Of a stretch of DNA of 64,000 nt, positions 59,538 to 64,000 are shown piece by piece. The position numbers were made by a program, and so were the translations under genes. The notes under the pieces were generated by a model. That model was given only the letters and a program-made list of their open reading frames with translations. It was not told the origin of the DNA and made no database searches. The stretch is from Flavobacterium ichthyis. GTDB lineage: Bacteria; Bacteroidota; Bacteroidia; Flavobacteriales; Flavobacteriaceae. The DNA lies in assembly GCF_009915155.1 (NCBI RefSeq), contig NZ_JAABLM010000007.1, forward strand, positions 1 to 64,000, given 5' to 3'. Within the stretch, counting starts at the first letter, position 1; each line of letters starts with the position of its first letter.

Positions 59538-62291
59538 TTACAATTTTTCTTCGAAAGGAATTTCGGGATTAAAAATTTCTTGCAGCAACTTCACCAACTC
59601 TTCGATATAATTGTTGGAAATTTCGGAATTAATCAATTCGGTTTCTAATTTTTCTTCTTTAAAAATGAATGGCAAAAATCCGGCTTTCAGGTTTTTAAAA
59701 GAAATAATTCCTACTTCTAAATCTTGGCCGTTCAAAAATGGTTCGTACAAAAATGCGTACGCCAAAACCTGAATGATTTTTTCCGTTTTGATATCGTCAG
59801 TAAGATTTTCCCAAGTATCCAAAACCACATTTTTTTGTTCAACTTTACCGGTTTTGTAGTCTATAATTCGGATTTTACCGTTTCGTTGTTCAATTCTGTC
59901 CACGTTTCCTTTGATTTTTACGGGAAATGGTAATTTTGGATGGGTTAAAATTCGTTCAAAATTTTGTTCCAAAGCCAAAATCTTTACAGCATCGCCTTGT
60001 TCTAACAATTCAATTTCAAGTTTTAAAAAATTGAAAACATTGCGTTTCGCCACTTCATAAGCAAGCAGGTTTTTGCCTTTTTTAATTTCGCCTTCTTTAT
60101 AGACTTTTTTGAATTGGCGTAAAACTTCTTCATCAATTTTTGCAAGACAATTTTTAATATTTTCTACCGAAATAAATTGGTCAAGAAATGGTTTGTACAG
60201 TTCTTCCAAAGTTCCGTGAATAATAGTTCCAAGTGTGTTGACAGCAATATTTTCCTCTACTTCTTCTGCTTCGCGAATGCGCAAAATTTGCTGTGTGTAA
60301 AACTGAATCGGATTTCGAATGTAAGATGTTATGGATGAAGGAGAAAATCCGGAATTGGCGAGTTCGGCTAATCTTTTCATTACATTTTCAGATTTAGGAA
60401 CAAGCCAAGGTTCATAAGCTTTATCGGGAACCTTTGCAGCGTAAATTTCGTGAGAAAGTTCGTGATTTGGCATTTTTTCCACTTCTAATTGGGTAATGAA
60501 ACGAGATTTTTCGCCACCATCAAGACCTTCATTTTCGGTATTGTAAAGCAAATATACATTTTTCGCTCTTTGCAACAAATGGTAAAAATGGTACGTGTAA
60601 ATCGCGTCTTTTTGTTTAAAAGTTGGCAAACCTAATTCCGCTTTTACATCAAAAGGGATAAATGAATTTTGCGATTTCCCGGCTGGAAATTTTCCTTCGT
60701 TAGTGGAGGTAATAATTACGTTTTCAAAATCGAGCACGCGACTTTCCAAAACGCCCATAATTTGCAATCCGTTAAGTGGTTCTCCTTCAAAAGATACTTC
60801 GGCTAAATCCACAATTTGCTTGTAAATTCCGTGCAATCCTTCAATCGAGTCAATGTGTTGGTTGTCTTTGAGGTAATTTTGCAAACGAATAATTACTTTA
60901 AAAATGGCATAAACAAAGGTTCGCGAAAGTTTGTCTTGATCAGAATTAATTCCAAGGTTTTCCTTTATGGCAATTAAAAGTTCGGATAAAAGTCGAAGCG
61001 TTTCTTGTGGTTGATCCCATTTTGTGACAATTAGCTCGAAAATAGGATTGTTTATCAATTGTAAACTTTTTACTTTTTCTTGGGTAATGAAAGTAAAATT
61101 ATTTTCTTTGATAATATTGACCACTTCGCCAGCTTTTGCAAAGGGTTCTACCAATGGATTTGTCAAAACATCAAGAATCTCTTTGTAATAAAACACATAA
61201 TTCCCACCGCGATTGATGGCGTTAGTGTGCATTTTAAACAACTTCGAAATAAGCAATTGAGCTGGATTATTTTTACCGGAATAACCCATTGTGATATTGA
61301 GGAATTCAACATTTTCCGGAAGCGAATAAAGTAATGGAACTAATAAATTTTCGTCACCTAAAACAATGGCGGTTTTATTGAGTTGTTCCGGATTGTTTTC
61401 GATAATTTGTTGGACAATTTCACCGGCAATTTTGGCTTGTCCAATGGTTTTAGGTGTTCCTATTACAGAGATTTTTTTTGGTTGACTGAAATCGTCCGAA
61501 ATCCAAGTGAATGCCTGTGAACGGTAAAATTTCCAGTCGCGTTTAAATCTTCTCAGGAATAATCCAGCGTCGTGAAACGGATCTTCTAAAAAAGTTTTAT
61601 CGGCATCCCAAATTACTTTTGCATTTGCGTTTTCTAATAAAAATTGAACAATTTTTTCTTCGGCAGCGTTTAATGCATTAAAACCTGCAAAAAGGTAATG
61701 AGTATTTTTTTGCGAAGCGACAAATTGTGAAATTCCGGCAACGGCTTCGCGGTAAATGATTCCTTGATAAGCCGTTTTTTTCTTGAGTAAACGTTGGTAG
61801 AGATTTTGATAATATTGCGGTAATACATCCCAGAATCGCAAGTAATTTTCAACCATAGGGGTTCTTTGTTCGGGATCTAAAGACCAATGTTTAATGTCTT
61901 CGATGTCTTTTAGATAACGTAAAACTTTGTTTGGATCGAGTAGATACCGGTCAATTTCATTGAAATCTTGGACTAAAGTTTTGCCCCAATTGGAAAAAAG
62001 TTCAAAAGGTTGTTGCTTACCTTTTGGGGTAATTTCTAGGTAAGTTTCATAAAATTCAAACATTAATTCTACCGGATCTATGGCTCGAATTTGTGCGATA
62101 TCTTGGACAAATTCTTCAATACTGATAATTTGCGGGGCGAAGATGGTTTTGGATGCATTTTGCCTTAAAGCATCAATTAGAAAAACTTTTGCTCTTTTAT
62201 TGGGAAGAATGATAAGTGTTTCGGTGATTTTCTCACTATAATTATCGAGGATAAAAGCTGCAGTTTTTTGAAGAAAAGTATTATTTGCCAT
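59538..62291 (-). CDS. RecB/AddB-like PD-(D/E)XK nuclease
   Basis: A 917-residue protein related to AddB-type proteins of double-strand-break processing. The N terminus has a helicase-like fold lacking a clear Walker A (ILPNKRAKVFLIDAL), and there are UvrD-like segments (FENVIITSTNEGKFPAG). The C-terminal nuclease has SSITSYIRNPIQFYTQ, GTIIHGTLEELY, then Asp in GNVDRIEQRNGKIRIIDYKTGK (D-x-DYKTG). In Bacteroidota the helicase partner is usually encoded near; it is not in this window. Upstream, a terminator separates it from ompA. Confidence 0.82.
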   Translation of the reverse strand: MANNTFLQKTAAFILDNYSEKITETLIILPNKRAKVFLIDALRQNASKTIFAPQIISIEEFVQDIAQIRAIDPVELMFEFYETYLEITPKGKQQPFELFSNWGKTLVQDFNEIDRYLLDPNKVLRYLKDIEDIKHWSLDPEQRTPMVENYLRFWDVLPQYYQNLYQRLLKKKTAYQGIIYREAVAGISQFVASQKNTHYLFAGFNALNAAEEKIVQFLLENANAKVIWDADKTFLEDPFHDAGLFLRRFKRDWKFYRSQAFTWISDDFSQPKKISVIGTPKTIGQAKIAGEIVQQIIENNPEQLNKTAIVLGDENLLVPLLYSLPENVEFLNITMGYSGKNNPAQLLISKLFKMHTNAINRGGNYVFYYKEILDVLTNPLVEPFAKAGEVVNIIKENNFTFITQEKVKSLQLINNPIFELIVTKWDQPQETLRLLSELLIAIKENLGINSDQDKLSRTFVYAIFKVIIRLQNYLKDNQHIDSIEGLHGIYKQIVDLAEVSFEGEPLNGLQIMGVLESRVLDFENVIITSTNEGKFPAGKSQNSFIPFDVKAELGLPTFKQKDAIYTYHFYHLLQRAKNVYLLYNTENEGLDGGEKSRFITQLEVEKMPNHELSHEIYAAKVPDKAYEPWLVPKSENVMKRLAELANSGFSPSSITSYIRNPIQFYTQQILRIREAEEVEENIAVNTLGTIIHGTLEELYKPFLDQFISVENIKNCLAKIDEEVLRQFKKVYKEGEIKKGKNLLAYEVAKRNVFNFLKLEIELLEQGDAVKILALEQNFERILTHPKLPFPVKIKGNVDRIEQRNGKIRIIDYKTGKVEQKNVVLDTWENLTDDIKTEKIIQVLAYAFLYEPFLNGQDLEVGIISFKNLKAGFLPFIFKEEKLETELINSEISNNYIEELVKLLQEIFNPEIPFEEKL

Positions 62292-62300
62292 GGGATAAAA

Positions 62301-62332
62301 ATAAAAAAACGCCCCGATAAAATCGAGGCGTT
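62301..62332 (-). terminator. Terminator of ompA
   Basis: AACGCCCCGAT (62308-62318) and ATCGAGGCGTT (62322-62332) pair with one mismatch that is a G-U pair on the minus strand. A seven-base T run follows. Confidence 0.88.
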
Positions 62333-62355
62333 CTTAAAAAATATTTTAAAGGTAA

Positions 62356-63765
62356 TTAATCTTTGATCAATTTTACTTCAACACGACGGTTGTTAGCTTT
62401 TCCTTTAGCAGTTTTGTTAGTATCAATTGGTTTAGTTTCACCGAAACCTGTTGATCTTAATCTTGAAGAATCTACTCCGTTTTCAATTAAGAAGTTTTTC
62501 ACTGCAGCAGCTCTGTTTTCAGAAAGAGTTTGGTTCAATGCGTTAGAACCATCGCTATCAGTGTGTCCTTCAATTGAGAATCTTGAAGTTGGGTACTCAA
62601 GAAGAATTGCTTTCATTGCTTCTAAAACTGGTAAAGTTTCTGGTTTGAAAGTAGATTTACCACTATTGAACAAGATTGTTTTAGCGTAAGCGTTCAATTG
62701 GCTAATTCTTTCTTCAGTGATTTCTGGACATCCGTTGTTAGCAACAGTTCCTTTTACGTCTGGACATTTATCGTCTTTGTCGTAAACTCCGTCACCATCT
62801 CTGTCTGGCCAAGGACAACCACCGTTTTCTTTAGGACCTTTTGTATCAGGACATTTGTCAACATTGTCAGCAACACCGTCACCATCTCTGTCAGGACATC
62901 CGTTCATTGCAGCAGTTCCTGCTTCGTTTGGACAAGCGTCGTCTTTATCAGGGATTCCGTCTCCATCAGTATCAGGGCAACCTTGGAAAGCAGCTAAACC
63001 AGCCACTTCAGGACAAGCGTCGTCTTTGTCTGGAATTCCATCTCCGTCAGTATCAGGACAACCTTGGAATTGTTTTAAACCAGCAACATCTGGACAAGCG
63101 TCATCTTTGTCGTAGATTCCGTCACCATCAGTATCTTTTCCTCCAAATTTGAAAGTAAGACCAGCAAAGTGTTGCAAGTGTGAAGCCACATCAACATCTG
63201 GAGTTCTTGTTTCGTCGAAAGAATGTTTGTAAGTAGATTGTAATGAAAGACCTACAGTTTCTGTAAACCAAAAAGTCAATCCAAGACCTCCATTAACAGT
63301 TCCAGCACTTGCATCTCCCATAAAGGTATAACCTCCACCTACGTGAATAGATGGGTCGAACCATTTAGAACCGATCATTTCACCGAATCCGTATTTAATC
63401 ATACCATCGATTCCATAATAAGTCAAATCTCCAGGATTTGTTACTTCGTAAGTGTTTAAAGTTCCTGGTGTTCTGTCGTTAACAAATTTATCGATTTTAT
63501 TAACCGACCCTGTTAATCCAACTGAAAATCCAGAACCTAAATGTCTAGATACGTTTAAATAAGATACAGAAGGTAAAATGTTCCAGTTGTCTTTCACATT
63601 GAAAAATTCATCGAATTGATTTTCGAATTTACTTGGAGCACTAAATCTAGTATCTACTGCATTCGCACCAAAGGAAATTGCCCATGGGTTGTCACTATCC
63701 TGTGCAGTGGCGTTCAAACCAGCCGCTAACAGCATAGCAGTAAGAATTTTGTTTAGATGTTTCAT
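62356..63765 (-). CDS. OmpA-family outer membrane protein with thrombospondin type-3 repeats
   Basis: A 469-residue major outer-membrane protein. Signal peptide [22 protein letters not shown]; an eight-strand-type barrel to about residue 200; then five calcium-binding type-3 repeats ([19 protein letters not shown] and variants, each with a Cys pair-like CP); then a C-terminal OmpA peptidoglycan-binding domain ([44 protein letters not shown]). It anchors the outer membrane to the cell wall. A strong consensus promoter lies upstream and a terminator downstream, as expected for an abundant protein. Confidence 0.94.
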   Translation of the reverse strand: MKHLNKILTAMLLAAGLNATAQDSDNPWAISFGANAVDTRFSAPSKFENQFDEFFNVKDNWNILPSVSYLNVSRHLGSGFSVGLTGSVNKIDKFVNDRTPGTLNTYEVTNPGDLTYYGIDGMIKYGFGEMIGSKWFDPSIHVGGGYTFMGDASAGTVNGGLGLTFWFTETVGLSLQSTYKHSFDETRTPDVDVASHLQHFAGLTFKFGGKDTDGDGIYDKDDACPDVAGLKQFQGCPDTDGDGIPDKDDACPEVAGLAAFQGCPDTDGDGIPDKDDACPNEAGTAAMNGCPDRDGDGVADNVDKCPDTKGPKENGGCPWPDRDGDGVYDKDDKCPDVKGTVANNGCPEITEERISQLNAYAKTILFNSGKSTFKPETLPVLEAMKAILLEYPTSRFSIEGHTDSDGSNALNQTLSENRAAAVKNFLIENGVDSSRLRSTGFGETKPIDTNKTAKGKANNRRVEVKLIKD

Positions 63766-63801
63766 ACTTAATTTTATTAGATTACAATACGTTAATTAAG
63801 A

Positions 63802-63832
63802 CAAAAGTAATATGTTAAACTATAATTACAAA
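63802..63832 (-). promoter_or_regulatory. Promoter of ompA, near-perfect consensus
   Basis: TTTG (63832-63829) and TACTTTTG (63809-63802) on the minus strand are spaced by 19 bases, the ideal Bacteroidota arrangement. Transcription near 63798 gives a leader of about 33 bases. Confidence 0.7.
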
Positions 63833-63872
63833 GATTTATGTTAAAAAATTAACTCAATTTTAGTGATAATTC

Positions 63873-64000
63873 TTATAAAATTATGTTTAATTCTTTACCA
63901 ATCTCTGTAAATGCCTGAATAGCAGCATCTAAATGTTCTTTTTCATGGGCTGCAGATAGCTGTACTCTTATTCTCGCTTTATCTTTTGGAACAACTGGAT
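63873..64000 (-). CDS. kbl: Glycine C-acetyltransferase, 3' end only
   Basis: The last 41 codons of a gene cut by the window edge. The minus-strand translation reads [19 protein letters not shown], then [18 protein letters not shown], which matches the C terminus of 2-amino-3-ketobutyrate CoA ligase (glycine C-acetyltransferase) and related alpha-oxoamine synthases. This enzyme works with threonine dehydrogenase in threonine breakdown. The other 90 percent of the gene lies outside the window. No terminator is evident between it and the ompA promoter. Confidence 0.8.
   Translation of the reverse strand, partial: PVVPKDKARIRVQLSAAHEKEHLDAAIQAFTEIGKELNIIL

Noticed and set aside
62855..63152. 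Repetitive plus-strand frames opposite the ompA type-3 repeats
   Set aside because: They are antisense readings of the Asp/Gly/Pro-rich calcium-binding repeats of the OmpA protein and have no signal peptide or family features.

Overview
The window looks like a chromosome segment of a low-GC member of the Bacteroidota, most probably Flavobacterium or a close relative. The evidence is the AT-rich base composition, promoters of the TTTG-N17-22-TAnnTTTG type in place of E. coli-like -35/-10 boxes, many Cys-anchored lipoproteins with acidic residues after the Cys, eukaryote-like glycyl-tRNA synthetase, a three-subunit succinate dehydrogenase with one large cytochrome b subunit, and a typical OmpA with thrombospondin type-3 repeats. 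No phage, integrase, transposase, CRISPR array or restriction system was seen. This is mostly core genome with a signalling patch in the middle.

Layout. 0-5.4 kb: two lipoproteins of unknown role, a small retropepsin-like protease, then tatD, a PlsB/PlsC-like acyltransferase and asparaginase. 5.4-9 kb: tRNA-Ser, an outer-membrane barrel, a membrane protein and sigma-54. 9-15 kb: fatty acid and vitamin block (accC, accB, fabH, L32, DUF177, pdxA, ribE). 15-24 kb: aquaporin, a membrane-tethered TPR/LuxR regulator, bestrophin, tRNA-Met, methylmalonyl-CoA epimerase, rbfA, a LolC/E-like permease, MATE, dusB. 24-34 kb: a lone receiver protein, L,D-transpeptidase, lepA, an ABC transporter whose permease is fused to an M1 aminopeptidase, thiL. 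34-40 kb: signalling patch with a LuxR-type regulator, a TPR histidine kinase, a secreted protein made of five 25-residue repeats, a LytTR regulator with a degenerate receiver, and a lipoprotein. 40-51 kb: glyS, comF, a Big_5 lipoprotein, an omega-amidase, glgC, glgA and a GH92 mannosidase. 51-64 kb: PKD lipoprotein plus sdhBAC, a ChaN-like protein, aminopeptidase P, an alpha/beta hydrolase, a RecB/AddB-like nuclease, OmpA and the 3' end of kbl.

The most interesting signals are three. First, the 34.7-39.0 kb patch: all four genes are on the minus strand, the secreted repeat protein looks like a multi-copy peptide precursor, and its upstream region carries two identical 9-bp direct repeats 21 bp apart, the spacing used by LytTR regulators. 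The LytTR gene is immediately upstream and its receiver has Glu in place of the phospho-accepting Asp. Second, a family of about eight dispersed intergenic elements of 100-150 bp shares left and right motifs around a hairpin whose arms differ between copies but stay complementary within each copy. Third, several genes (tatD, rbfA, glyS, the Big_5 lipoprotein) have a -7 promoter box ending 0 to 6 bases before ATG, which predicts leaderless mRNAs.

Functions are read from translated motifs and general knowledge of the families. No database search was run, and start codons were adjusted where a promoter box, signal peptide or family length argued for it.
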